Below, one piece after another: positions 42,801 through 52,832 of a DNA stretch of 64,000 nucleotides. A program made the position numbers and the translations under genes. The notes under the pieces were generated by a model. It searched no databases. It saw nothing but the letters and a program-made list of their open reading frames with translations, and was not told where the DNA came from. How positions within the stretch are numbered: position 1 is the stretch's first letter; each line of letters starts with the position of its first letter. The stretch spans positions 62,001 through 126,000 of the forward strand of contig CAZXUQ010000002.1 of NCBI GenBank assembly GCA_964644075.1, read 5' to 3'. The stretch comes from JAGOMW01 sp964644075 (GTDB taxonomy: Bacteria; Patescibacteriota; Gracilibacteria; BD1-5; UBA2023).

Positions 42801-43196
42801 GATAACTTTTGTCTCGAGCTCGCGATAGGAGAGTACAAAAAATGAGCTATAAAAAGTGATGAGGAATTCCTCTCGATCGCAGCGACAAACTCAGAGTCAT
42901 ACAAAGATGGGGTAGCCATCCCTCGTGGACAAAAACTCTATCAGTGCCAACAGTACATCATCAACCTTCTCAACTCATGAAAAGGCAGTGACTACTCTGT
43001 AATCAACTCTATAAAAAACGACATCACTACTCAGGGTGCCGCGCAGGATCCACAGAAACTTTCGCAAATCCTCATGAAATACACTGGGCAAAGTTGGTTT
43101 ACGCTCTTTGAAATCACTGATACTCCAGTCGAAACTCAGATACCGACAACTGCTTCTGGTACAACACTCACCTGATCACAGATCCAGAAAAAATAA
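39822..43196 (+). CDS. Giant GT-C-like multi-pass membrane protein, 1124 aa
   Basis: A single 1125-codon frame with many TGA codons; the standard code gives eight fragments. The N-terminal 150 residues hold four to five helices. A hydrophilic stretch (about 190-225) is followed by a GT-C-like block: an Asp pair in the first loop (MPIGWDDLGVYMNFPK), and then ten or more helices to about residue 760. The remainder is a soluble, mostly beta/alpha domain (for example IERMKKLGLKYLLVDLN). GT-C enzymes use lipid-phosphate sugars as donors. It follows a flippase and ends in a strong terminator. Family placement rests on topology and the DD motif, so it is tentative. Confidence 0.55.
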
Positions 43197-43199
43197 ATA

Positions 43200-43230
43200 A
43201 AAACTCCCTGATTATTCGGGGAGTTTTTTT
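43200..43230 (+). terminator. Terminator of the LCP-to-GT-C gene series
   Basis: AAACTCCC...GGGGAGTTTTTTT hairpin on the plus strand. The stem and loop also encode the last residues and the stop codon of the convergent murD gene. Confidence 0.88.
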
Positions 43231-44489
43231 GTAATATCACGAAACTGTGTTGCACGATCGAGATAGTCACGGAAGAGTCCGAAACTCGCACATCCTGGCG
43301 AGAGCATGAGTACATCTCATTTTTTTCCTTTTTCATAGAGCCATTTTACTCCTGTTTCGAGTGAGTCAGTAGCGAGGAATTTGATATTCTCTGACTGTGC
43401 AATCTCTATAAACTGATCTTTCGTTGCACCGATCGCCACCATTGCCTTTACCCGTTTTTTAAACTGTGAAGTGAGATGTGAAAAATGATCTCACTTATCT
43501 GATCATCAGACGATGAGGAGGAGGTTTTTTGTATTACCATAGGATCCGAGTGCTGCTTCGAGACTCTGACTCGAGGTGGATTTCGAATCTTCTACGATCG
43601 TGATGCTGTTCTTTTCTCCGATTTTCTCGAGGCGGTGTGGGAGTCACCCTATCGATGTGAGGTAAACCTTTGTCCGTTTCGAGCATATGTCCATTTCATT
43701 GGTCACGAGAGTACTCCCGAGGATGTTCATCGCGTTATGTGCTCAGGAGAACTGTGTCTCCGAGAGTTTGTATTTTTTTCGCCCTCTGATGATGATATCC
43801 TCACCATCACTCCGATCTCGATATTTTTTGTCAGTCGAGAGAGCGAATATACGAGCGTCCCGCAGTGGAGAAACATCAAATCCATACTCATTCCCAAATT
43901 CGAGTACTTGAGACGCGACGATTGCCTTTTTTGTCGTGTGTCGTATGAGTCGCATCTTCGCATCATAGTAATCCTCGAGGTCTCTATGCCAGTTGAGATG
44001 GTCAGGTTTGATGTTAGTATAGAGACTATAGTCAGTCGAAAATGACTTGATCCCATATGACATAAAACTCGATATTTCGATGACGATATATCCCCTTTTT
44101 TCTCACTTCTCGAGGATCTGACAGACTGTCTCAGAAAGTGGTGTATCAAAATTCCCCGAAAGATAGACACTTTTTTTGCCAGAAAACTCTTTTTCGAGTA
44201 TACTATAGAGGATCCAGGATGTCGTCGACTTCCCATCTGTCCCTGTGACAGAGCAAGTGACGAAGTCATCTGGAAGGTATGCATGAGCAAAATCAAGCTC
44301 CGCAACCACCTTTCCAGTCGCGTAGATCGGATGCGTCGGAGCAATCCCAGGAGATGGGATGATCTCAGTGTACTGATCATATGACTTCGGCGCATCACTA
44401 TCATCTCGGATCTCATATGAGAGCCCGAGATGGCGACAGAGTCGAGCGACTCCATTTCATACTTTTCATTTACCGTAGATTAGGATCAT
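43212..44489 (-). CDS. murD: UDP-N-acetylmuramoyl-alanine--D-glutamate ligase
   Basis: 425 aa. Adds D-Glu, supplied by MurI nearby, to UDP-MurNAc-L-Ala. Mur ligase features: P-loop VTGTDGKSTTSWI, IEISSFMSYG (carbamylated-Lys region lies after), NIKPDHLNWH, GAHNAMNILGS, HRLEKIG and IVEDSKSTSSQSLEAAL, the last typical of MurD. Many Gly are TGA. The start codon at 44487-44489 directly abuts that of the divergent RelA/SpoT-like gene. The stop is inside a terminator hairpin. Confidence 0.9.
44476..44481 (+). promoter_or_regulatory. -10 box of the RelA/SpoT-like gene, inside murD
   Basis: TAGATT ends 8 nt before the ATG at 44490, with TTTCAT about 15 nt upstream. It overlaps the first codons of murD on the other strand. 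Confidence 0.4.
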
Positions 44490-46067
44490 ATGTTCACTAT
44501 AAAGAAATCTCGAAAAATACAAGTACTATACTATCAAGATAAGCTTGGAAGCGGCCAAGTGCTTACTGACTTTCTTACGCCAGACAGCACCATTCCTAAT
44601 GATGGAGTTGATCTTGCGGTAAAACAAATACAAGGAAAACTTCGGTGAACATTACATGATATCTATAGCATACCAACATTTACTGATATTTCAGATATTT
44701 ACTTGTTTTTTAATCAGCTCGAGCCAAATTCTGGTGAATCCAATGAAGAGTATAAAAAATGAATCGTGCGGGATCTTTGCCTTGCATGGCGACTTTCCAC
44801 AGAATATCTCGTAAGTGAGGGCTACTATGTGCCTTCACTTGGTCGCAATCCTACGTGTTGAAAAGACCTCGTTAATCTTTCAAAAAAATGAAACTCTCTC
44901 AATAAGCCTACTGACAAAATATGATACTGTACTATTCTTAAAGAGGTTCTTTGATTTTTCAGAATTATTCGAAACTCACAGTTTCATGTAGACTATGCGA
45001 CATGAAAAGTAGATTTTAGAGATAAAGATTTTATTAAAAAAATTATTGCTGTTTTTTGAGAAGCACCCTTTTCTTACGATGAAGAAAATTCGATCCGTTT
45101 CTCAGAAACATCACGCGAAATGCAATGATCAGGATTTATCGATGGACGTAAGATGAGTATTTATGCTGGATTTGATGTAAAAAGTATTTCTGCTGTCGTC
45201 GAAAAAATGGATGGACAAGAAAAATATAACCTTCCTGATGCGATAAAAGATATACATAGAATGCGTATAGAAGTAAAAGAACCTAGTGATGCTATACGAA
45301 TAGGGAAAGTCTTATTCCAGAAACTTTGATGATCATTTGAATTGGAAAACTCAGGAACATTTCTCACGCAAGAACTCATAGAAGAGTATACTAACTCATA
45401 CTTAGTAAATAAAGCAGATATAGAATATAAGGAAGCTCTACAAAAAGCGAGAAAAACTCAGAAAAAAAGCTATAGCGCTGAACGACAAGAATTGAAACTG
45501 ACTCGTGCGCAAAAAAACGGACTCACGGCCATGGAAATACAAATTGTTCTCGTTGATAATCAAAATGAAACTGGATATGCTCATCATGATATATACAGAA
45601 TGCGAAGAAAAATAACAGCAAAAATACGTAGACATGGATGGATATGAACAAGTGGTATATGATCAATTATCAGAAGAGTTATATCGGAAAATAGAGTTAA
45701 AAATGGGTGAAGCTCTTCCATACAGTTTTCAGAAGAACAAATTTATAACCATATACTCTCCCTTCCTAACTTTCTCTTACCCATTCGGTGAAAAAGTGAG
45801 TGAAACATTTCAAGAAAATCAAGAATCAAAATAAACCACTATACAACTAGGGAAGTACTAGAAAAATATCAAGCAAATTATCCAGAAGCGACAAGTAAAG
45901 ACACTATTTCAATGCGATGAATTGATACTAGTACATGAGCTGAATATCTTATACCTCTTAGTAAGCTTTCTTTTCCATCCACTCCCCCATCTTCCTCGCA
46001 GCCTCCTTCCCAGGATCGATCATGATCAATTTTCGCCCAAAAAGGTCATGCCAAACCTCCCCAATAG
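44490..46067 (+). CDS. RelA/SpoT-like nucleotidyltransferase domain protein (tentative)
   Basis: 525 aa in code 25. The middle resembles a (p)ppGpp synthetase core: GRKMSIYAGFDVKSISAVVEKM (RxKSxxS-K-like), IKDIHRMRIEVKEP (D-x-x-G/R-RV-like) and AMEIQIVLVDNQNETGYAHHDIY (EIQI...H..Y signature). The N-terminal 150 residues are unrelated and Cys-containing. The last 110 bp run antisense through the end of murI because no TAA or TAG occurs earlier; the final 36 residues are low-complexity, so the natural end may differ. An alternative frame at 45634-45834 is open in any code but is not in phase. Similarity is modest. Confidence 0.42.
44496..44522 (-). promoter_or_regulatory. Promoter of murD, inside the divergent gene
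   Basis: Minus strand TTGTAT, 15-nt spacer, TATAGT, then 6 nt to the murD ATG. The whole promoter lies within codons 3-11 of the divergent gene. Confidence 0.5.
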
Positions 46068-46635
46068 ACTCTCTGATGATCGGATAGTGCGTACATCCGA
46101 GAACCAGTGCTTCGATATCAGGAGAAAATCGTGACAAATACCCATGAAGGAGTCTATCAATTTCCTCTCATGTAGTAATCCCCTGCTCGATCAGTGGGAC
46201 AAGTCCTGGAGCAGATATTTCCTCTACGATGACACTATCATCCAGTATGTGGACTCGCTCTCTATACATACGACTCCGTACTGTCGCGTCAGTCGCGAGG
46301 ACTCCGATCTTTCGATAGCCTCCCTCGACCACTGCCTCTGCTCATGGAACCGTCACTCAGAGGATATGTCTATCAGGATAGATCTCTCTCTGGAGCCAGC
46401 GGAGAGCATGGACACTCGCCGTATTGCAGGCGAGGATGACGACATCTGCACTGCGAGCAAAGAGTCTATCGACTCAGGCTTTCGTGAGAGCTCGTATCTC
46501 ATCACCTGATTTTTCACCATAGGGAGCGTTTTCTCGATCCATCTCGAGGATCATGGGAATATGAGGAAATACCTTTTGAAAATCTTCCATCACGCACTTT
46601 CCGCCGAGTCATGAGTCGAAAAATCAGAGGATCAT
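45958..46635 (-). CDS. murI: Glutamate racemase
   Basis: 225 aa. Makes D-glutamate for MurD. The two catalytic cysteines lie in ILACNTASVHAL and VLGCTHYPIIRE; the N-terminal GFFDSGLGGKCVMEDF is the substrate loop, and its SGLGG glycine is TGA. Other conserved parts: NAPYGEKSGDEI and IGVLATDATVRS. The start at 46633-46635 abuts the stop of the upstream hypothetical gene with no gap. Slightly short for the family (about 260). Confidence 0.93.
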
Positions 46636-47226
46636 TTAACGAAGAGATGAAAGAACTTTTGCTATTTCTGGATCATTGGCTGCATCTTTGAGTAATCTTC
46701 TAAAAATAGCTTGGGCTTCTGCTGCTGTAGGAAGCCTATCTTCTGGAATATATGGTTCGATCTGAATTCATTCCATAGGAGCCGTTTCGGTAAAGACCTC
46801 AGAAGGAACTTCATGAGCTCATTTACTCGTATCCATTTCTTGAACTAATCGTAGTTCTGGTTTTATAAGAGAAATGAGTCACTCTATGGTAGATTCTGAA
46901 TATGCAGGAAAGACAAGATGTTGTCTTCATTTTCCATCTCATTTCGGTGGTTCATATATCTCTCAGAGAAGAGCAAGCACAAGACGTCTTGCCTGTATAA
47001 TATTGGATGCTATGAGTGCGGTATTTCATCATGCTAAAACACTAGCAAGCCAATCTAGAGTATCAGTGTCTCACTTTTGTTTTGTTGTGAAATAGGTATA
47101 CCTCCTGACTAATTCTTCTCTTATAAAATGAGTTGTTTCCCTTACGTTAGATGACTGTATTCATAATCAATTTGGTGATATATGATTTCACTGTGAAAGA
47201 GATGCTTGAGAAAACTCGTTGTACAT
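46636..47226 (-). CDS. Uncharacterised 196-aa protein between secD and murI
   Basis: Not recognised. Open only with TGA=Gly (ten in-frame TGA). Mostly helical and polar; no signal peptide or membrane segment. A central patch (LDWLASVLAGGNTALIASNIIQARRLVLALLGE) is amphipathic and could bury a helix bundle; the C-terminal half is acidic. It sits 1 nt after the secD stop and 0 nt before murI, so the three are one transcript. The gene's placement and continuous frame make it a real CDS; function unknown. Confidence 0.6.
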
Positions 47227-47227
47227 A

Positions 47228-48967
47228 CTACTCTATACCGATAAACGTCTTCGTCTTGTCTGTCATACGATGTCCGATAGCCATGAGGAGGATGCGAGAG
47301 ACCCACATAGCCGTGAAGAGTGAGAGGACGATACCGAGCCCAAGCATAAATCCAAATCCCTTAATCAGTGATATACCAAATACATAGAGGATGATCGCTG
47401 AAGTGAGTGACGTAATATGAGAATCCCAGATTGCTGTCCATGACTGGCGAAATCCTACTGTGATAGCCTTATCCATGCTCATACCCGATCTGAGTGCTTC
47501 ACGCATACGCTCGAAGATGAGGATATTGGCATCGATGGCGAGACCGATAGAGAGGATGACTCAGGCGATAGATGCGAGTGTGAGTGTCACTCCTGCGAAC
47601 TTCACGAGAGCAATCAGGAGGATCGTATAGAACACGAGCGCGACTCAGGCGATCAGTCCAGATACTCGATAGAAAATCACGAGGAGTACCACGATAGCAA
47701 ATAGTCCTATAAGTCCAGCCTTGAGGATTTCAGAGAGAGCATTTTTTCCGATTTTTGCATCGATCGTACGTTCACTCGTGAGGTAGATCGGAGCTGGGAC
47801 GATACCAGTGTTGATATTATTCGCGAGCTCCTGAGCAGAGGCAATAGTATAGTCTCCAGTAATCACAGCACGTCCATCAGGGATGACTGCCTGGACAGTC
47901 GGAGCCGTGAGCATCTGTCCACCGACATAGATAGCGATACGTTTTCCGAGGAGACGTTTCGTGAGTTCTCCGAATATCTTTTTTCCCTCGTCATTGAATA
48001 TCAGCTCTACCTGAGGAGCACCTGCCTGAGTAAATGATACTCCAGCACGAGTGAGGTACTTATCTGAGAGTGATTTTCCATCGAGAGTTTTCGCGACTTC
48101 CCAGAGACTTGGACGCTCATCGATATAGATGAGTGCATATTGGTATTGTTTTTTCTTGGTAGCAGATCCAGTTCCTATAGCAGGGACCTCGATATCAGAG
48201 AGCGCTTTTTCGAGGTAGGTAACTGCATATCCACCTGGACCACGAGTCGTCACAGTCTTCCCACTCTCATCGGCACTGAGAGTCTCCTCTCCTGCGACAT
48301 AGTGTACTGGGGAGACATATGGAAATGTTGTTATATTTTGGTATCCATCAAACTCTGCCTGTGGTATCAGTACACCACCAGTACTCATATATCCTACATT
48401 TTCATACTGGTCACGGTATTTTGCACCGACAGTGTCAAATGGTGTATCTTTTGTTTCTGAGAGGGCATTTTCTGCGAGTTTCTGACGAGCTTTCTTATCT
48501 GCATCAGTGATCGCACTTTTTTCCTCGCGGAACTCGATCTGGACGACTTTACCGATAGTATCTTTTGCTCGGGCGATATCTTCGGTATTTCTTTTACGTT
48601 TTTCTTCTTCACTGATGTCACCGTACTCCTTGACTGGTATCTGGACGATAATATGTGACTCGCCAGGTCCATACTGCGCTGTCTGTATAGTTGGTTCCTC
48701 GAGTCCGAGGCTTCCGACACGCTTATCGACGATCGTCTTGAGTGTATCGATGATAGATGCTTCAGAAATAGTTTTTCCGCTCTGAGCCTTTACTGCACTG
48801 AGATCGACTTTGTAATCGAGCTCGACACCACCATGCAGATCGAGTCCATATTTGTATGGCTTTACCCATGTCGGAACTGTGATACCATAGTGATCCCAGG
48901 GGAAGACATACGCGAGAGAAATGACAGTAAGAGCAAGGATGAGGAGGAGACGAGGGGCGAGACGCAT
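47228..48967 (-). CDS. secD: Protein translocase subunit SecD
   Basis: 579 aa. SecDF uses the proton gradient to pull proteins through SecYEG. N-terminal membrane helix (LLLILALTVISLAYVFPW), YGLDLHGGVELDYKVDL near residue 45, large periplasmic P1 domain, then KIFGELTKRLLGKRIAIYVGG, GDYTIASAQELANNINTG and C-terminal helices with LSIGLAIDANILIFERMREALR, the conserved RND motif. One TGA, at LIAGVALVFY, separates the last five helices in the standard code. The start at 48965-48967 precedes the membrane helix; upstream in-frame ATGs look non-coding. No secF follows here. Confidence 0.95.
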
Positions 48968-48994
48968 AAGAAAATAGGGTAAATAACGTGACGT

Positions 48995-49022
48995 AGTATA
49001 AAAAAAGTCCTCTTTTTTGCAA
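48995..49022 (-). promoter_or_regulatory. Promoter of secD-murI operon
   Basis: Minus strand TTGCAA, 16-nt spacer, TATACT, identical in boxes and spacing to the atpB promoter. The leader to secD is about 25 nt. Confidence 0.7.
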
Positions 49023-49079
49023 GAAAAAAGAAAAAGTGGTAGAGTTGTTCTTGTATTCTTTATGTATTTATTTTTTTCT

Positions 49080-49706
49080 ATGATCATAGAATGAGCAAAA
49101 TCCTACGTTTTCGATATCCTTCGTCGATGTGAAAACTATCAGTATCACAATCCTGGACACACAAAATGAGTCCTCGATCGCGCGACCTACCTCGCGATGG
49201 CAGAGTGAGTCGACGGAGAAGATCTCGAGGATCTCCAGCTTGCCTGTCTTTTTCATGATACAGGATTCACTGAGCAATATGAAAAAAATGAATATATCGG
49301 AGCAAAGATCGCACGCAAGTGGCTCGAGACTCATGAGCACCCCGAGAAACGTATCGAAAAGATCGAAAATATCATCATGGCGACGGTACTATTTTCGAAA
49401 CCAAAAACTCACCTCGAAGAGATCATCCAGGACGCTGACCTCGATAACATCGGAACAAAAGAAGAGTTCTACTACTCACTCGATTATCTCGATGAGATAC
49501 GCACGGTCGGACATGTCGATATCTCTGACTGCTCATACTGGCAGTTCGTCTATACACTCCTCACACGATACAAGTTCCACACCAAGACAGCGAAATCCGA
49601 ACGTCACGATCAGCAACTCCGTGACGTCGATCATATGGAAAAATTTATCACCATGATCGGGTGTGAACTCCCGAGCAAAGAGTGACCAAATATGCATCAC
49701 GTCTAA
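49080..49706 (+). CDS. HD-domain phosphohydrolase
   Basis: 208 aa. HD-superfamily metal site: NYQYHNPGHTKGVLDRA (first His), LACLFHDTGF (HD pair) and IIQDADLDNIG (last Asp). These enzymes cleave phosphate esters or nucleotides; the short form is common and the substrate cannot be inferred. Four TGA codons, two early (MIIEGAKS, HTKGVLD). The start at 49080 opens the frame; the alternative ATG at 49377 would lose the HD motif. It ends TAA and abuts the stop of the next, convergent gene (TAA|TTA). Confidence 0.78.
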
Positions 49707-49868
49707 TTAGCGTTTTTTCGACGTCTCGAGAGTATTCATGGCAATCTCCTGATATCGAAACATGAGATCAATTCACATTCATCCAAGCGACCGGACCATA
49801 TCGAGCCAGATCACATATCCCCCTTTGTAGGGATTTTTTGATGGAGTGAAAATATCTGGAGTATTCAT
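49707..49868 (-). CDS. Small protein, 53 aa
   Basis: Short frame with two TGA codons (RSLGGMGID). Sequence (for example PYKGGYVIWLDMVRSLG) shows one mildly hydrophobic helix. It follows the 97-aa gene by 13 nt on the same strand and abuts the HD-domain gene stop. Not recognised; moderately likely to be real because of its tight packing between two genes. Confidence 0.45.
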
Positions 49869-49881
49869 ATGCTTACAATAA

Positions 49882-50175
49882 TTAACGAAAACTCACTCCT
49901 GTCGATCGAACCCTTCCTACAGCTTCAGCGACACGATAGATGAGTTCCCGAGTACGGACTGCCCGTACGATCGCATCTTGCTCGGCTTCTGTCATGTATG
50001 GCTTTGCTATGAGAAGTTCTTGGAATTGCTGTGGTGAAAAATCCTTAAATGCAGGATCTAGAACATTCTTCTGTTGGCTAATCATGTGAGAAAGTTTTTC
50101 TGATGCTGTATATGGCCTTCCATTTTTAGCAAGGTTGTACCTTGGAAGAGGAGCTTCAAATAGGAGAGTTGTCAT
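49882..50175 (-). CDS. Uncharacterised 97-aa protein
   Basis: Not recognised. Basic N-terminal half (PLPRYNLAKNGRPYTASEK) and a helical middle (MTEAEQDAIVRAVRTRELIYRVAEAVGRVR). No TGA codon. It is divergent from groES, with the CIRCE region between. Real by its unbroken frame and good spacing; no function assigned. Confidence 0.5.
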   Translation of the reverse strand: MTTLLFEAPLPRYNLAKNGRPYTASEKLSHMISQQKNVLDPAFKDFSPQQFQELLIAKPYMTEAEQDAIVRAVRTRELIYRVAEAVGRVRSTGVSFR

Positions 50176-50246
50176 AAAAAAAATTAAGAACTTTTCTAAG
50201 TATAAAAGTTAGAATAATTAAATCAATAGAAAATATCTTTATATTT

Positions 50247-50273
50247 TTAGCACTCTATATAAAAAAGTGCTAA
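50247..50273 (+). promoter_or_regulatory. CIRCE operator (HrcA binding site)
   Basis: TTAGCACTC, 9 nt, AAGTGCTAA: matches the CIRCE consensus (TTAGCACTC-N9-GAGTGCTAA) with a single mismatch. It lies just upstream of the groES promoter, as in other bacteria, so HrcA control of groES by heat stress is expected. Confidence 0.93.
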
Positions 50274-50278
50274 AAATT

Positions 50279-50305
50279 TTGACTTAAAGAGAAAATTGAT
50301 ATACT
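50279..50305 (+). promoter_or_regulatory. Promoter of groES
   Basis: TTGACT, 15-nt spacer, TATACT, 6 nt after the CIRCE operator. The leader to the groES ATG at 50362 is about 50 nt. Confidence 0.6.
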
Positions 50306-50361
50306 CTGTACCTAGTGACACACTGTCACATTTCTTTTATTTTTTCACTTTTCTCTCTATT

Positions 50362-50676
50362 ATGAGCATCACTCATGACATGATCGAAAAGATCATCCCC
50401 CTCTCTGATCGAGTCCTCCTCCGCCCTGTCGAAGCGGACAAAATCACGGCATCTGGGATCATCCTCCCCGATAGCGCCAATAAAGAAAGACCAAGTCTCT
50501 ACGAGGTCATCTCATGCGGACCAAGTAGGACCGATAAAAACGGTAACGAAATAAAAATCGACCTCAAGAAATGAGATCGAGTGATATCTGGACAGTACTC
50601 TGGCGACGATGTGAAAGTCGGAGATACCACGTACAAGATCGTAGCGTATGAGTATATACTCGCGAAGGTGAGTTAA
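50362..50676 (+). CDS. groES: Co-chaperonin GroES
   Basis: 104 aa. Caps the GroEL cage. Starts after a short extra N-terminus (SITHDMIEKI) with IPLSDRVLLRPVEADKITASGI, the family opening, and ends TTYKIVAYEYILAKV. The TGA at 50572-50574 falls in DLKKGDRVISGQYSG, where the family has Gly (KxGDxV). The stop shares 4 nt with a convergent gene that separates groES from groEL. Confidence 0.93.
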
Positions 50677-51107
50677 AATAATTGTTCAAGTCAATTTTTT
50701 ATTCTATCTTGAAAATCTCAGAGTGGATCTATCGGTTGCCAAAAAGGGCAAATATCGTTAGTCTTGACTTTAAAATCTGAAAAAAGATCATCTAGAAAAA
50801 CCTCTCACGGTTGACGAAGAGTAATCACATTTCACTGTTGAGATTGTCTTTCCAAAGAAAGAATATTATTCAAATAAGGATTACAACAGTCTGACTCACC
50901 TCACTCAGGAATCAAATCCTCTCAGTCCTCATAAAAAAACTTACAAGAAGAACACGCATTGCAAATTTTTAAAACTGCAGGACCTCAAATTAATTCACCC
51001 GTTTTCCTAGAATATAATCTAACTACTTTATGAGACACGCCTAATTTTGATATACTCATAGTTCATAAGCCATCAAATACGTCAGTTTCGCTAATTAGTT
51101 TGTTCAT
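50673..51107 (-). CDS. Cys-rich 144-aa protein between groES and groEL
   Basis: Not recognised. Nine TGA codons keep it hidden in the standard code. It carries CNACSSC, a CC pair about 20 residues later and a C-terminal CPFW, a possible metal or iron-sulfur site; the rest is polar. It lies antisense between groES and groEL, sharing a 4-nt stop overlap with groES. It starts 46 bp before groEL on the opposite strand. The CxxCxxC cluster is a point in favour of function, but no family is assigned. Confidence 0.55.
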
Positions 51108-51153
51108 AAAAAAACACAATATTATCTTCAATATATTAACTATAAAACATTTT

Positions 51154-52788
51154 ATGTCAAAATCAATTCACTTCTGAGACGAAGCACGTCTCAAAATGTT
51201 CGCAGGAATGGAAAAGGTCGCGAAGACCGTCACAGCGACTATGGGACCCAAGGGTCGCAATGTGATATTCTCAAAATCATATGGTGCGCCTCAGGTCACC
51301 AATGACGGAGTCACGATCGCCAAAGAGATCGAACTCGAGGACAAGATCGAAAATATGTGAGCTGAACTCATCAAGGAAGCAGCAAGTAGAACCAACGATG
51401 CTGCCTGAGATGGGACAACGACTGCGACACTCCTCACATACGCAATGGTGAAGGAAGGTATGCGTGAGATCCGCTCAGGGATCAATGCGATCGAGCTCAA
51501 AAACGGTATGAAAAAAGCAGGTTCTCTCGTCGTAGAGGAACTCGCGAAGATGAGTAAACCACTCAATACTGATGCCGAGATCGAGCAGGTCGCGACGATA
51601 TCAGCTCAGGACGCGGAGGTCGGTCGCATCATCGCCGATGCCATGAACAAGGTCGGAAAAGATGGTGTCATCACGGTCGAAGAAGGCAAGACATTTGGTC
51701 TCGAAGTCGAGGTGACTGAGGGGATGAAGTTCGATAACGGATATATATCACCCTACATGATCACTGACACGGAGAAGATGGAGTCTCGCATCTCTGACGC
51801 GCACATCCTCATCACAGATAAGAAGATCTCCAGTCTGAAGGATATCCTCGGCGTCCTCGAGTCACTCGCACAGTCAGGTCGTCGTGAACTCGTCATCATC
51901 GCAGAGGATATCGATGGAGAGGCACTTACGGGAATTATCTTGAATAAACTTAAGTGAGTGCTCACTGTCCTCGGGATCAAGGCTCCAGGATTTGGCGATC
52001 GCAAAAAAGACATGCTCCGTGATCTCGCAATCCTCACTGGTGCAACTCTCATCACCGAGGAGACAGGGTACAAGCTCGAAAATGCCTCTATCGAGCATCT
52101 CGGGCATGCGAAAGCAGTCGTCTCGACCAAGGAAAGTACGACTATCATCGGTGGCGCAGGCGAGAAACATCTCATCGCTGGTCGTGTAAATGAACTGCGT
52201 AGTCAGATCGAGAATACGAAATCTGATTTCGATAAAGAAAAACTCGCTGAGCGTATCGCGAAACTCGCCTGAGGTATCGCTGTCATCAAGGTCGGTGCCG
52301 CATCAGAGATCGAGATGAAGGAGAAAAAACTCCGCATCGAAGACGCGCTCAATGCTACTAAGGCTGCTGTCGATGAAGGGATCGTCGCGGGTGGCGGAGT
52401 CGCACTTCTCAAAGCTGCGAAAGTGCTCGAGAATACTGGGCTCTCCCCTTCTGAGTCTATCGGAGCCAACATCGTCGCACGAGCACTCAGCTACCCAGTC
52501 CGTCAGATCGCAGAAAATGCAGGAAAAGAAGGCACTGTCGTCGTGAACGAAGTCGCATCGAAGTCTGATATCCACTATGGATACGATGCAGGTGCTGACG
52601 ACTACAAGGACCTCGTCTCTGCAGGGATCATCGACCCAACCAAGGTAGCTCGCTCTGCTCTCGAGAACGCAATCTCTGTCGCTGGTATGTTCCTCACTAC
52701 AGAGGCTCTTATCGTCGATAATCCAAAAGACGAGAAAGAAAGTCACTCTCATGGTGGAGGAGGTATGGGTGGGATGGGAATGTACTAG
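51154..52788 (+). CDS. groEL: Chaperonin GroEL
   Basis: 544 aa, full length. ATP-driven 60-kDa chaperonin. Motifs: VTATMGPKGRNVIF, NDGVTIAKEIELEDKIEN, DAAGDGTTTATLLTYA (catalytic Asp; the Gly before GTTT is TGA), and the C-terminal SIGANIVARALSYPVRQIAENAG and a GGM-rich tail. At LNKLKGVLTV and AKLAGGIAVI TGA codons encode family-invariant glycines. Only five TGA among roughly 50 Gly. No promoter is obvious in the short gap to the antisense gene. Confidence 0.97.
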
Positions 52789-52799
52789 ACTTGATTTTG

Positions 52800-52832
52800 A
52801 AAAATCCTCTCGATTATTCGGGAGGATTTTGT
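52800..52832 (+). terminator. Terminator of groEL, overlapping a convergent gene end
   Basis: AAAATCCTC(TC)...GGGAGGATTTTG hairpin 12 nt past the groEL stop. Its loop side contains TTATTC, the Glu and stop codons of the convergent gene, the same arrangement as at murD. Confidence 0.85.

Noticed and set aside
43727..44455. 242-aa minus-strand ORF in a second frame
   Set aside because: Out of phase with murD, which carries the P-loop and other ligase motifs. Ser/Arg-rich content marks it as a shadow.
45634..45834. 66-aa plus-strand ORF with a TAA stop
   Set aside because: Plausible composition but out of phase with the RelA/SpoT-like frame and lying inside it. I kept the long frame and noted the alternative there.
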